From positions 32,625 through 96,624 of the forward strand of contig JAPTJF010000225.1 in the NCBI GenBank assembly GCA_029339195.1: 64,000 nt of DNA, in the 5' to 3' direction. The position numbers were made by a program, and so were the translations under genes. The notes below the pieces were generated by a model. That model was not told where the DNA came from. It ran no database searches and saw only the letters and a list, made by a program, of their open reading frames with translations. How positions within the stretch are numbered: the stretch's first letter is position 1; each line of letters opens with the position of its first letter. This document shows, piece after piece, positions 44,401-54,955 of this stretch. This DNA is from Micractinium sp. NFX-FRZ. Lineage: Eukaryota; Chlorophyta; Trebouxiophyceae; Chlorellales; Chlorellaceae.

Positions 44401-47400
44401 GCAAGCAGGGACCTCGGCTGGTGCCGCCGCCGCAGCCGCCGCCGCTATGGGCGCCACCGCCGCTGCAGCAGCAGGTGCCCGCCGCGGCAGCCCTCCCGGA
44501 GTGTCGGTGCCTCATGCCCGCACCTCCTCAGCAGATGAGCTTTATTACAGCAGCGTCCCGGCAGCCGTGGGCCGACAGCTGCAGCAGCAGCTGCGGAGGG
44601 AGCTGATGGTCACACCACAGCAGAGCCTGGTGCCCGGTGCTGCCGCTGGTGGCGGCGGGGCTCTCAGCACCGCGGTTGGCCTGGCAGCACTGCCAGAGGC
44701 ACAGCCTGATGCAGACAACAGTGCCCATGGGCAGGCGGCTGACGGCTCGCCACCAGCGCCAGACGGGGGTTACTACTCCTCCGTGCCTGCTGCCGTGGGC
44801 CGACAGCTGCAGCGCCAATTGCAACAGGAGCTGGCGGCGGCAGCGGCGGCGGCAGGCGCTGGGGCGGGTGTGACCCCAGAGCCGGAGTCCGCTGCCCCCG
44901 CCTCCCCTCGCATTACGTCCGCAGCAGCCGACTACTACAGCAGCGTGCCTGCTGCTGTGGGGCGGCGCCTGGCGGAGCAGCTTCAGCGGGAGCGTGCCAC
45001 AGCTGCCGGCGCCGACGCTTCTGCAGCCACCGCTGAGCAGCCGCCGGCGGCAGCGGCGCCCAACGAGGGGGCGGCGCCGGATGCGGAGCCGTCGTCAGCA
45101 TACTATAGCAGCCTGCCCGCTGCAGCAGGGCGCAACCTGCAGCGGCAGCTGCAGCAGGAGCTGGCAGCGGCGGTGCAGCGGCAGCAAGGGCAGCAGCAGC
45201 AGCCTGCTGCGGAGGTGCCGGCCGCCGTGGCAGTCGCCGCTGCCATTTCCCCTGCAGTTTCGGTCACCCAGCCAGTGGATAGCGCAGGCGCCGCGGACCA
45301 CTACAGCACCATGCCAGCTACCACGGGCCGCTCGCTGCAGCGGGAGCTTGCGCTCGAGCTGCAGAGGCAGCACCAGCAGCAGGCGGCAGCGCTGCAGGAG
45401 GCAGCCGGTGCGGACAGCGGCGAGGGCGGTGCCGCCTCAACAGCTGGCCGTGCTGGCGCCAGGGACATGCGGCGCCCACCCCGCCCTTCCTTTGCTGGTG
45501 TTCCCCCCTCTTCCTCATCAGGTCTGTGGTCATGCAAGGTGTGGTGGGCCTGGCTGGGCAGGCTGGCTGTTTGGCCAGAGGTGTCTTGCTGCCATGCCAT
45601 TCATTGTGCCTGCTTCTGGCTCTCATGCTAAGGTGCCGCTGCTGACCACCACGTTTCCCAGCGGCCCCTGTCTTCTCTTCCCCCGTGCAGAGTCCCTGGG
45701 CAGCCAGGCAGCCGCGGCTGCAGTGGCGGCAGGCGTGCACCCTGCGCCCCCGCGGCCCGCCGCCCGTGCGGCCCGCCCGCCGCCCGCACTTGCACCCCGC
45801 CCATCTTGGGAGGAGTACCACGCAACCGTGATGGGCACCGCAGGTGGGACCAGCACGCTTGCATGTGAGGCTGCATTCGGCAGGGGACAGCAGCTTCAGG
45901 AGCCGCCACTCCTCTCCGGGCTCCACATTCTTTCCTGGCGCCAGCCGGTGTCTTGCCAGCACCTGGCACGCCCGCGCCCCAGCGTCACCCCCGCCTTTCC
46001 CCTTGCAGGCCCCAGCCTGGCTGCCGAGCTCAAGCGACAGCTGGCACAGCGCAAGGCAGCGACTGCAGCTGGCGCCGATGCCGCCGCCCGCAGCAGCGCA
46101 GGACCATCAACCGCCGTGCCTCAGCGTGACCTGCTGGGACGCAAGGTGGCCCCTGCCTCTGCATTTGCTGCTGCTGCAAGCACCCCCAGCCCAGGCGGCG
46201 GCGACGACTACTCCCGCACCCTGCCGCTGTCGGCGCGCGGCTCGGTGCACGCCAGGCCCTCCCCGGCATCCCGGTGAGTAACCCATCGTGCTGAATTTTG
46301 AACCCCGCTCAGCACAGGGCTGCCGGGTGGGCCGCATGATCACATGCATGCGGGAGGGACACAATTGAGCAGACGAGAGTGTTTTTTTGGCATTTGCCGG
46401 CCGAGCAAGAGTGTTGGCGCTGCGCTGATCCACCAACTGCTGCCTGCCTGTCCCCCATCTGCGGTGCAGGGAGTCTGCCTCGGTGCTGCCGGCCGCCACA
46501 CCGCTGTCGGCGCAGCTCCAGATGCGGCGTGCCCGCACCCTAGGTGGCTCCAGACGCGCGGGTGCCGCTGAGGCAGCGGCAGCAGCTGTCAGTGCGGTGC
46601 AGGCGGCTGGAGGCAGCGGGGGGCGTGAGGACGCGCTCAACCGCCTGCAGCGCCGCAGCGGCAGCTGGTGAGCGCTCGTGTCAGCGCATCACCATTGCGT
46701 GCCGTGCGCGCCTGCTGATGCACGCAGCCTACACATGTCAGTTTGTGTTGCCACCTGCCTGCTGCCCTGCTGGTGACATTGCCGCTCAAGCCCCGCCATG
46801 CCCCCCTGTCTCCCGCGCAGGCCCGCCCAGCGCGACACGTCGTGGCAGCACAAGCCGCTCAAGGCTGTGCGCAGCACGGGGCACGGCCACGGCCTGCACC
46901 TGCACCGCACCTCTGCCAGCATTGCTGCCTCAATGGTGACCGGCTCTGAGGCGGGGGGCGACCCCCACTCCCCGCGGCACTCTGTCGGCAGCAGTGCAGC
47001 TGGCGCTGCTGCCGCGGCAGCCGCCGCCGGTGCCGGGGCTGCCACCCTGCTGTCCCGCACCTACAGCGGGCCGACAGTGAGCCCCATGGGGAGCGGCAAG
47101 CTGGGGGGCACAACCATGCCGCGGGGCCACCGGGCGCTGCAGCGCTACAGCACAGCCGGCTCGGTGAGCAGGGGGGAGGTGGGTGGCGTGTCATAACCCT
47201 GAGGTCTAGGCTGCATGCTTCCATACACTGGCCTTTTGGTAACGCATCAATGGGCCCGCACTGGCCAGGACTTCACTCTCAGCCTCACTCCTTCTGCCTT
47301 GCTCCCCCCACGCCGTGCTGTGCCATGCAGGCCGGCTCACGCGACGCCAGCTTGCACGGCGGCGGTGCCTTCGCTGCCATGGCCATGCGGGCCGCCGATG

Positions 47401-50400
47401 TCGGCTCGCCCGGTGCTGACGCCCCTGCCAGGTACGCCTGGCGGCTGCTTTGACCTGGTATCTTGCCAGCTTCAGCACTTGTGGAAGTGGCCTGGTACCT
47501 AGGCCTGCCGCTGCACTCCCCTCCTCTGCTTCCTCTGCTTGCTCCTACTGCTTGCCCTTTACTTGCAGGCACACCCACACTGTCAATGACTACCGGGCTC
47601 AAAATTGGCAGCTGAATGGCACTCCCGTGTGCCTATGAATCCCCACCCTCCCCTCTGCCCTGCGCCCAACCCTGTCCCACTCCGTGCAGCCCCGGAGACC
47701 TGGGCGGCGGCGCCCTGGCGCCAGACGGCACCATGTCGGCGGGCGCCCTCTCCGAGATGCGCAGCCGCCTGATTGCGGGGCTGAAGCGCTACTTCCACTC
47801 CAAGCGCATGGAGGGGCTGCTGTCGAGCCAGGTGGGCGGGGGCGGGGTGGCATGCTGATGTGGTGTGCGGACGTGGCCGCGGAGATGGCGCGGCATGCTG
47901 CGCGACGCGGCACTGGGGTTGTAGCTGCCTGCATCCCCTCCTGTTTGTCACCCCACACCTCATCCGTCACCCACCTTGTATATGGCCTGCGCTTTCTGGT
48001 GGCACGTGTGAACGCCTCCCACATCCCGCTTTTCTTGCACCAACATACTTCCGGCCTCTACCTCCTCCCCCCACCCCACCCCGCCCCCACTGTGCAGGGC
48101 CTGCGCATCCTGGAGGCACGTGTGTCCGCCCTCGACAAACCACATGTCACTGCATCCACACATTTCGACCCCCTTCCCTCCTCCCCCCACCCCACCCCGC
48201 CCCCACTGTGCAGGGCCTGCGCATCCTGGAGGCACGTGTGTCCGCCCTCGACAAACCACATGTCATTGCATCCACACATTTAGACCCCCTTCCCTCTTCC
48301 CCCCACCCCACCCCGCCCCCGCTGTGCAGGGCCTGCGCATCCTGGAGTATGCGTGCGACCATGCCGCCGAGCACACGGGGCACAAGCTGGGGCTGTGGGA
48401 GCTGCTGGAGAAGGAGGTCAAGGTGTGGGGGTGGGGGAAGGGGCAGGGGTGAGAGTGAGGGCCAGAGCGTCTCACTATGGGGTGTGGGACCTGCGGCTGG
48501 GGAAGGAGGGGAGGAAGGGCGGCTATTGCGGGGCGTGGTTAGGGATACAGTGCGATAGAGAGGGACGTGACGCAGCAATGCGTCAGTGGTGGCCTGCCTG
48601 CACCTGGCTAGCGCTCATGCGGGCACTGGCAGTTTCGCATCACCCTGCCTCGGCTGTTGCCCGCCCTGCCCACCTCTGTGTGTACAGCATCACACCGGTG
48701 CTAGTTGGCAACCTAACCACCGACACATGATGCATTACCTTGTGAGGGTTGTCTGTGGGGGTTTTTATACGCTGTCCCTTCCTCCCTTCTTCATGCCCCC
48801 TTCATTTCAGGGCAACCTGACCACCCGCTTCATGGCCCACTGCCTCATGCTGCTGGCCCGCACCTGGAGGGCGGCGCCCCGCTGGCTGCAGGCCGCCACC
48901 AGCTGGCCGGTGAAGAAGATGTCAGGTGGGGCCGGGATGTGTGGATTGAGTTCCGGAGACTCAGCTGGGGTGCAGTGGGGGCTTCAGAGGCCGCAAGGTA
49001 TAGGGCGCCGGCGACAACCGGGGAAACTAACCTTGGCTGCCGCCGCCGCCCGTCTCTGAACACGCCCCCCTCCTCGTGCCTCGAATCCCGCCACCCCGGC
49101 CCCCTGCAGGCTTCCTGCGCAGCCTGCTGGGTCGGCGCATGCTGGTGTCGTGCGAGGTGGCGGTGGAGTACTACCTCTCCATGCTGCACTCGCCGCAGGT
49201 GGGCGCTGGCATCTCACGATGTGGCAGCTCACACTGCTCTGCGGTTTTGTGAGGTGAATGATGGCTGCTGGCTGCCCTCTGTAAAGCAGCAGGTCAAATG
49301 GCTGACGGGCGTGATGGTTTTGAACACGACACCGTCTCACGAACTGCATCCGGTGCCCCCTGCCTCTGCCCCCTGCCCCGCAGATCACATGGATGCAGCA
49401 GACAGACGAGGCGTGGCCGCTGCACCAGGAGGTGGAGGGAGAGGTGGATGCGGCCTACCGGTGAGGGGAGTGGCAGGCAACCGTGCCTGGATGAACGGGG
49501 TGCAGGGGCAACGCTGAACGGCTAGCCGGCTTGGGTAGGGCGCAGGGGAGCGCAGCAAATAGAAATTGGGCAACTATCAGGACATTGGACATCATCCTGC
49601 CCGGCACTCACTGGCTCTGCCCTTGCACGCCACCTGCAATCACAGCACCCCCAGCCACCCACCCCACCCACACTCACTCACTCGCTTCCCAATCCCGCCC
49701 CACCCTGAACCCCCAGCTTCATCATTGATCGGGAGATCGAGGCGCCCGACCGCTTCGGAGCAATCCAGTCGTACCGGTGGGTGGGGCTGGGAAGGAGCGC
49801 AGATACTGTGACGCCAGCTGCTGCTGGCATGCGCTGATGGACAAAAGGAATGGATAGGGTTTAAAAGCCACAGCACCTCTGCCGTGCTTCAAACATCTAT
49901 ACAACTTTTCACATGTCACAACCCGCTCCTGTGGGCTCCCTTGCTCGCACCCCTCCCTGCAGTGCCGCCATGGCTGTGCTGCGTCAACAGCTCACTTTTG
50001 TTCACGAGCTGTACGAGTCGGGTGAGTGGGTGGGCTGGGTGGGAGCGGTGTATGCATATGGGGCTGAGAGGGTTGGTCCCCCGCCAGGCTGGACTTCCGA
50101 GGTGGCTTGACGCAGGATAATGACGATCAGCGTCCTGTGCATCCCTGCTGCCCACATCTGCTCTGCACTGCCTTATTGGATTCCTCTCACCCCTATTTGG
50201 GGGCATCGTGCCGCACCTCCTCATCAGGACTCTCCCCACCCCAACCCCTTGATTTTACCAGCCTTGGTGGGTCGATGAGTGTGAGGAGGACGGCATTCTG
50301 GATCCCCTTCTCAACTCTTCTTACGCTTTCATCCGCTTCGCCCTGTAATTCCATCTGCCCCCTGCTTCCCACTCTGACCAGGCATGGTTGACGAGGGTGA

Positions 50401-53400
50401 GAAGGACGACATGCTGGCGCCGCTGGACAAGCGCATGAGGCACCTGGAAATCACGGGTGGGTGGGTGGTAGCAGTGGGTGGGTGGGTGGGTCCCGTGTCC
50501 CGCTCCCACCGCGGTCGGCGTGCGTTTTGTGTGTGCTGGGGGAGGGAAGGAAGTCGCGGCGAGGGTGCGGGAGGGTTGCTCTTGGCCCCCCACCTATATG
50601 CCCGCCTGCCTGGCTTGCTGCCCCCGCTTGCGGTGCTAGCTGGCCAGCCCACCCTTCCTGGTCTCCACAACCCCCTGCTGTGCAGGCCCGGTGTGGAAGC
50701 CGCCGCGTCCCCGCGCCGTGCTGCGTGGCCTCCCCTTCATGCAGGCGCTGCCCGACGAGGTGTTCAAGCAGGTCGTGCGGGCAGGCACCATCAAGGGTGA
50801 GTGAGACCACTGCTGCCGTGGGCGGCTGCGTCGTGTGTGCCTGTCTTTGATTGTAGAGAGGCAGGAGCTGTCCGACACGCTGCGCGTCCCCACCCGTGGC
50901 AATGCTTTACCCATTCACAGTGAACAGGACTTCTGTGGCCCCATCTCTGCGCCCCTGCCCCCACCTCTGCGCCCCTGCCCCCACCGTATGACCTCTCCTC
51001 CCTCCCCCCCACCCCCCGCACGCCCTACTCCTGCAGAGTATCGCACCGGGGATGCCTTCTGGGCGGGCACCGACCTGGTGCGGCGCAGCCATGGCGAGAG
51101 CGGCCCCGGTGCCTTTGTGGTTCTGTCGGGCGTTGTCCGCAGGCAGCATGTGCGGCCAGACGGGACTGCCAAGGTGGGTGCGAGGAAGCGGGGTGCATGG
51201 CTGAAGCTTGGGGGGTGGTCAGGGAAGGGTGGGCAGCATGTGCCGCTAGATTGAACTGCCAAGTAACGTGGGAGGAAGCGAGGTGCAGGCAGCTTAAGGC
51301 GGGCAGGCAGTCGGGGTAGTTGAGATGGGATCAACGAGGTGAAGGAGGTGGCCGTACATATTGCACACCAAACCTGCACTGCCCCGCCTCCCCGCCTGTA
51401 CTGCAGGAATACTTCCAGGGCATTGGCGGCGTGGTGGGCTCCCTGCTGGCACTCACAGGTGGGCGCCGGCGGGGCTGCTGTTCAGAGCCTTGCGCCTGAC
51501 CCCTGATGCTTGCAACAAGCTCAGAGCACTAGGGTTTGATTGCGTGCGCCGATTCACCTCGCTTGTACCCCGACTCTCGGCTCTCACCCTGCTGCATTTG
51601 TGGCGTGCGCTCACGCCTCTGCCCCTGCAGGCACCCGGCTGCCCGGCAACGAGGCAGCGGTGGCCGAGGGCAACACCCTGGGGAAGGGCCCCATGCTCTT
51701 TCACCTCCCCCAGGTGAGCTCCTTGAGCTGTTATGGTTGACCTGGAGCGGGTTGCCCTATCCTGTGGGGAGTGGTGCGCTCCTGACAAGCCGGCCATGCT
51801 CTTGCTGTGCACCTGCCAAGTACATCCCACATGCCTGCTGCCTCCCCTTGTATGCCTACCATGACGTTCTCCCTGCTGCCTGCCTGCCTGGCTGTGCAGA
51901 GCGCTGTGCACGGCCTGCTGCAGCGTGCGGAAGCGGGGGACCAGGGGGCCCTGCTGCTGCGGCTGCAGCTGATGCGCCTTGCGGGCGCGTTTGTGGTGGA
52001 GAGCTGCGAAACAGGTGGGCGGCAGGCAGCGCTGTGCAGGCCGGAGGCGCAGAGGTCGCGTGCGCACTGCATGCCTCATGCTGTGCGCGGCAGGATGTCA
52101 CATGCCCCGCCGCTGCTGCATTGGAGATGCATGTGATACATCTCGCTCTCTCTGCCTGCCCGCTGCTGCAGATGTGGTGGAGGCGGTGCAGCATCACCTC
52201 GTTGTGCTGGCATCTGCAAAGTGAGTGACAGGCTGCCATGGTTCTCTGCCTCCCCTGCCTGCCTGCCGCTTGCCTCTTCTGCGGCACATCGGTCCGTCGC
52301 AGTAACCTGCACCCATCCCAGCGGGCTGATCTCAGACATCCCGCCAGCGCTGCATGTGCAGAGCGGAGCGCTCGCAGCAGCGGCACAGCCGGCGGCACGG
52401 CAGCGGCCACGCCAGCGTTGTGGACGGTGGCAGCCCGCACGGCACCTCCGGCCGTGCTCACCTGTTCTCTGCAGACGGTCATGACACCGATGGGAGTGCC
52501 GAGGAGGATCACACTGCAGGGGTGCAGCCGCCTGCAGCTGCCGGCCTGACCCTGCGCCGCAGCACCTCGTACCACCGCCAGGCGGCCGCGCTGGTGGGCG
52601 AGGCAGATGAGGGGCAGCTGTCCGGCAAGCAGCAGCTGCTGCAGCAGATGAGCCCGGCGCCCTCTGGGCTGGGCCTGCGCCACAGCAAGAGCTTTGGGGG
52701 GCACCTGGCGGAGCTGATGCAGGTGGGGGGGGCGGGGGGTGGTGGCGCCAGTGCGGAGGAGGGTCTGTGGGGGTGGGTGCGCCGAGGGCACTGGGGACCG
52801 AGAGCTATGGCTGTGGTTGCCTGCCGCCGCGGTGCGCTGCACTGGCATGGGCATGACGGGCGCATTGCAATAATGCAAATTGTTGCAGAAGTGCTCACCA
52901 CCTTTCCTCCCCTTGCCGTCCCCACATGGCCCCATCCCTGCAGCAAATTGCTCAGGAGGAGTTTGAGGAGCTGGGCGGGGCTGCACCCCATCACATGGAG
53001 CAGGTGGGGCAGGGGCAGGCATCCACACCTCAAGTTGCCTGCTTGGCAGCCCTGCCGGGGCCATTGCATCCCCCCTTGCTCCAGGCTGTGGCCGTAATGC
53101 TTCCGCTGCACACTAGCTGGGCCCTTCCTTCCTGAGGCTTTCTTGCCACGCCACGCTTTGAATGCCCCGACTCTTCCACCCTCTTGCAGGTGGAGGAGGG
53201 GTATGAGCGCGAGGACCCCGCCTCCAAGAGCACCTCGCTGGCGGGAGGCAGCGCAGCCGACCTGCCTGGCATGGCGGCTGGCGCAGCAGCAGCCCAGGCA
53301 GCCGGCAACGGCTATGCCCCGCACCACCCCGGGCACCTTGCCAGCACCCAGAGCCGTGGCGGTTATGGCTCGGGCGGGCAGGAACAGCAGCTGGGTGGCA

Positions 53401-54827
53401 CGGCGAGCGCGCACCCGGGGCGGACGGCGCGTGCGCTGCGACACCGCATCAAGAGCGCCGCCCGCCGCGCGCCGCAGTACGCATCAGAAGGTGGGTAGTA
53501 AAAGGGCGGGCAGCGGTTGGTGTATGGACGCTGCCTGAAGTAGGGAGAGGTGTACCGTCCGTTCCATTGAACTATCCAAGCTGACTCGTGCTCGTCTGCC
53601 AGCCCTCCTTCCTCCCATTCACCCTCACCTCCCCTCCTGTCTTGCCCCCTGGCCCCACCCTGCCTGGCAGTTTTGGCCGACATCAAGCGCGGCCTGGCCA
53701 CCGCCGTGCTCCTGGAGCTGCCCACCGGGGCGCCTTTCCACCAGACCACGCACGCCGTGCTGCTGCGTGGCCAGCTGCATGCGGCGCAGCCCTCTGTGCT
53801 GTCACCCCCCGTCAGCCCACGCGCGTCGGCGCACCACCGCCGCAGCGCCAGCAACGACATGTGGGCGGCAGCAGGCGCAGGATCAGCAGATGGCAGCGCT
53901 GCACCTGCGCTGCAGCGTGTGAGCCTGGCGGGCACGGAGCGCGACGAGGCAGCGGGGCGGCCCGGCTGGGCGGCGGCCATCGCGGCATCTGAGGCGGCGC
54001 TGGCATCGCCTGAGGCGCCCCGCATCCTGCCCTGGCTCTGGAGCAGCCGCTTCCGCTGCACCGCTGCTGCAGGCGCAGGCGCCAAGCTTGCCACGGAGCA
54101 GGAGTGGGTGGCGGGCGCAGAGGGCGCGCTGCTGCTGGTGTGCCTGGCCGAGGGCGGCGAGGTGCCGGCGGGCGTGAGCGAGGCGCTGGATTGGGCGGCA
54201 GAAGAGCGGCGCCAGGCGGCGGCGGCCCAGGACACGGCGGCTGCGCTCAAGTCGCACCCGCTGGATCTTATGGGCACGGATGCCTCGCAGCCGCTGGATG
54301 CGGCCGCCTCTGGCAGCGGAGGCATGGGCAGTGCTGCCGCTGCCGAGCAGCCGAGCACGCAGCGCCTGCCCTCTCTGCCTGCGCAGCGCGCCTCAAACCT
54401 CATGTGAGTGTCAGCTTGGTGGGGTTGGGCATGAGGGCAGGCGGGGGGCTTGGGGGCATGGTGTTGGTTGGGCATTGGCTGGACAATCAGCGCTTGCCAC
54501 CGCTGCTCCTGTGCGTTGCCGTGACAAGCCCCTGCTAGCGCCAGGCAAGCGCACTGCCCTCACTCAGTGCCCTGGGACGCCTTGCCTCCCTCCCCCACGT
54601 ACAGGCGGCTGATGCCCTGGCAGCACCGCCTGGTGCGCAAGCCAGCCCCTGGCCCCACAATAGAGGAGGCGCCCTCGGCAGGCGATGCCAGCAGCGCACC
54701 CGCCAGCAGCCAGGATGGGAGCGGGCACGGGCAGGAGCGGCTGCTGCGCGTGCCTCTCGAGCGGCTGACGCGCGGGGCCAGCATGCGCAGTGGCCCGGCA
54801 GACCGTTCCGTGCAGAGCGCACGGTGA
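35443..54827 (+). CDS. SOS1: Giant SOS1/NHX7-type plasma-membrane Na+/H+ antiporter
   Basis: 47 exons, 2781 aa, frame open end to end; exon coordinates are given in the five sub-region entries. Layout: glycosylatable N-terminus, Na+/H+ exchanger core (about 85-550), a repeat-rich insertion (about 566-1803), the SOS1-type helical cytosolic domain (about 1804-2040), a cyclic-nucleotide-binding-like domain (about 2041-2222) and a Ser/Arg/Ala-rich tail. Land-plant SOS1 has the same order of domains but about 1150 residues. Role by family: Na+ export coupled to H+ at the plasma membrane, controlled through the cytosolic tail. No frameshift or stop was found. The poly(A) signal is at 54951. The assignment rests on both the transporter and the downstream conserved segments being in one frame. 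Confidence 0.92.
38925..38990 (+). repeat. Degraded copy of exon 11 end inside intron 11
   Basis: GGGATCGCCATCATCTTGGC...CCCAGCAAAGG resembles the exon 11 end GAGATCACAATCATCCTGGC...CCCGGCAAAGG (38818-38881), at roughly 75% over the first 27 bases. The donor-like GGT is altered to GGAGG. Confidence 0.7.
39558..39584 (+). repeat. Copy of exon 13 end plus donor inside intron 13
   Basis: GGCTACTTCCTCAGGTGGGGG nearly repeats the true junction AACTACTTCCTCAGGTGGGGA (39490-39510) about 70 bp downstream, so a second usable-looking 5' splice site exists. Confidence 0.8.
40911..40992 (+). repeat. Perfect 41-bp tandem duplication in intron 16
   Basis: The unit beginning CGGCTTGAGGACCTGGGTGG occupies 40911-40951 and is repeated exactly at 40952-40992, 37 bp before exon 17. 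Identity means it is recent. Confidence 0.95.
41817..42008 (+). repeat. Copies of exon 19 end and exon 20 start inside intron 19
   Basis: GAGGACGGAGAGGAGTTTCG (about 41825-41844) copies the exon 19 end GAGGACGGAGAGGAGTTCCT (41716-41735). GCCAAGTGGGAGGCTG (about 41987-42002) copies the exon 20 start GCCAACTGGGAGGCTG (42076-42091). Both are degraded. Confidence 0.75.
42785..42890 (+). repeat. KSSRG-encoding tandem repeat in exon 21
   Basis: A roughly 30-bp unit gives RLERKSSRG, QLSHKSSRG, RLERKSSRG, then a decayed DRSHRSRKSG. It creates a cluster of basic R-x-x-S sites. Confidence 0.85.
43736..43802 (+). repeat. Three CAG/poly-Gln tracts in exon 23
   Basis: Interrupted CAG runs encode Q5, Q5 and Q6 separated by Gly. 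They are likely to vary in length. Confidence 0.9.
44300..45370 (+). repeat. Six YYSSVPAA.GR.LQ.QL coding repeats
   Basis: Copies begin at 44306, 44543, 44771, 44933, 45101 and 45299 (residues about 1046, 1125, 1201, 1255, 1311, 1377). Copy 1 reads YYSSVPAALGRQLQKQL and copy 6 HYSTMPATTGRSLQREL. Spacers are 54-79 residues of Ala/Gln/Pro-rich sequence. The motif stays conserved while spacers diverge, and codon use differs between copies (TCC TCC versus AGC AGC), which points to selection on the peptide. Confidence 0.9.
47690..50456 (+). other. SOS1 exons 29-36: conserved cytosolic helical domain
   Basis: Exons 47690-47831, 48330-48422, 48811-48925, 49110-49198, 49384-49460, 49717-49776, 49963-50021, 50382-50456. 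Typical segments: SRLIAGLKRYFHSKRMEGLL, LEYACDHAAEHTGHKLGLWE, LVSCEVAVEYYLSMLHSPQI, FIIDREIEAPDRFGAIQSYR, LRQQLTFVHELYES. In plant SOS1 this region dimerises and links the transporter to the regulatory domain. Exon 30 has tandemly repeated upstream splice acceptors. Confidence 0.88.
47983..48340 (+). repeat. 116-bp tandem array repeating the exon 30 splice acceptor
   Basis: The acceptor TGTGCAG followed by GGCCTGCGCATCCTGGAG occurs at 48098, 48214 and 48330, exactly 116 bp apart, with a degraded fourth copy near 47983. Only the last continues into the conserved coding sequence (EYACDHAAEHTGHKLG). Each copy carries its own polypyrimidine tract. Confidence 0.93.
50686..52220 (+). other. SOS1 exons 37-42: cyclic-nucleotide-binding-like domain
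   Basis: Exons 50686-50796, 51037-51173, 51407-51458, 51631-51713, 51900-52014, 52172-52220. FMQALPDEVFKQVVRAG, EYRTGDAFW and GAFVVLSGVVRRQ follow the CNBD beta-roll pattern, then GGVVGSLLALTGTRLPGNEA. The canonical phosphate-binding FGE..ll arrangement is not present, so nucleotide binding is doubtful, as for plant SOS1. Confidence 0.8.
51228..51290 (+). repeat. Copy of exon 38 end and donor inside intron 38
   Basis: GGCAGCATGTGCCGCTAGAT...ACTGCCAAGTAACGTGGG followed by AGGAAGCGAGGTGC copies the exon 38 end and intron start (51142-51193). The copy has an in-frame TAG and a disrupted donor region. Confidence 0.85.
52362..54827 (+). other. SOS1 exons 43-47: C-terminal tail
   Basis: Exons 52362-52722, 52944-53003, 53190-53490, 53671-54403, 54605-54827. 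Contains basic-Ser sites LRRSTSYHR and LRHSKSFGG (kinase or 14-3-3-like sites by inference), a folded-looking stretch DIKRGLATAVLLELPTGAPF, and ends LERLTRGASMRSG...VQSAR. Land-plant SOS1 is regulated by phosphorylation of its tail; the equivalent here is unproven. Confidence 0.8.
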
Positions 54828-54950
54828 CAGCCCGGCACCCTGCCAGCAGCCCTGCAGCGCACCGCCCACTCAACCAGACACAAAGCGGGCTTGCTGGCGA
54901 CGGTGCGCTGCGTCACGCCACCCTACCAACCCAGCACCATGTTTCTCTTA

Positions 54951-54955
54951 TGTAA
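54951..54955 (+). promoter_or_regulatory. Poly(A) signal TGTAA of SOS1
   Basis: 124 nt after the stop codon at 54825-54827, in an AT-richer context. Confidence 0.65.

Larger units (their letters stand above)
42074..47431 (+). other. SOS1 exons 20-28: about 1240-residue low-complexity insertion
   Basis: Exons 42074-42262, 42488-42925, 43288-43493, 43700-45521, 45691-45843, 46009-46273, 46470-46667, 46821-47163, 47331-47431. Contents in order: Pro/Ala stretch, basic KSSRG repeats, acidic-Ser patch with an RRSSRRGRRS run, three poly-Gln tracts, six copies of a YYSSVPAA.GR.LQ.QL motif, then Ala/Arg/Ser-rich sequence. Exon 23 alone is 1822 nt. This sits where land-plant SOS1 passes directly from membrane helices to the cytosolic domain. 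All exons agree in phase, so it appears to be translated. Confidence 0.85.

Noticed and set aside
47570..47639. Extra SOS1 exon after a TTGCAG acceptor (HTHTVNDYRAQNW...)
   Set aside because: It hits TGA and has no good donor; exon 28 joins to 47690 in phase and restores the conserved domain.
48098..48329. First two copies of the 116-bp unit as coding exons
   Set aside because: Joining them shifts the frame and does not reach EYACDHAAEHTG; only copy 3 does.
47983..48345. CRISPR-like appearance of regularly spaced repeats
   Set aside because: The units are contiguous 116-bp tandem copies with no distinct spacers, in a eukaryotic intron.
51856..54475. Minus-strand open frames of up to about 400 codons across SOS1 exons 41-46
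   Set aside because: They run straight through well-supported plus-strand exons and introns, and have Cys/His/Arg-rich antisense composition.
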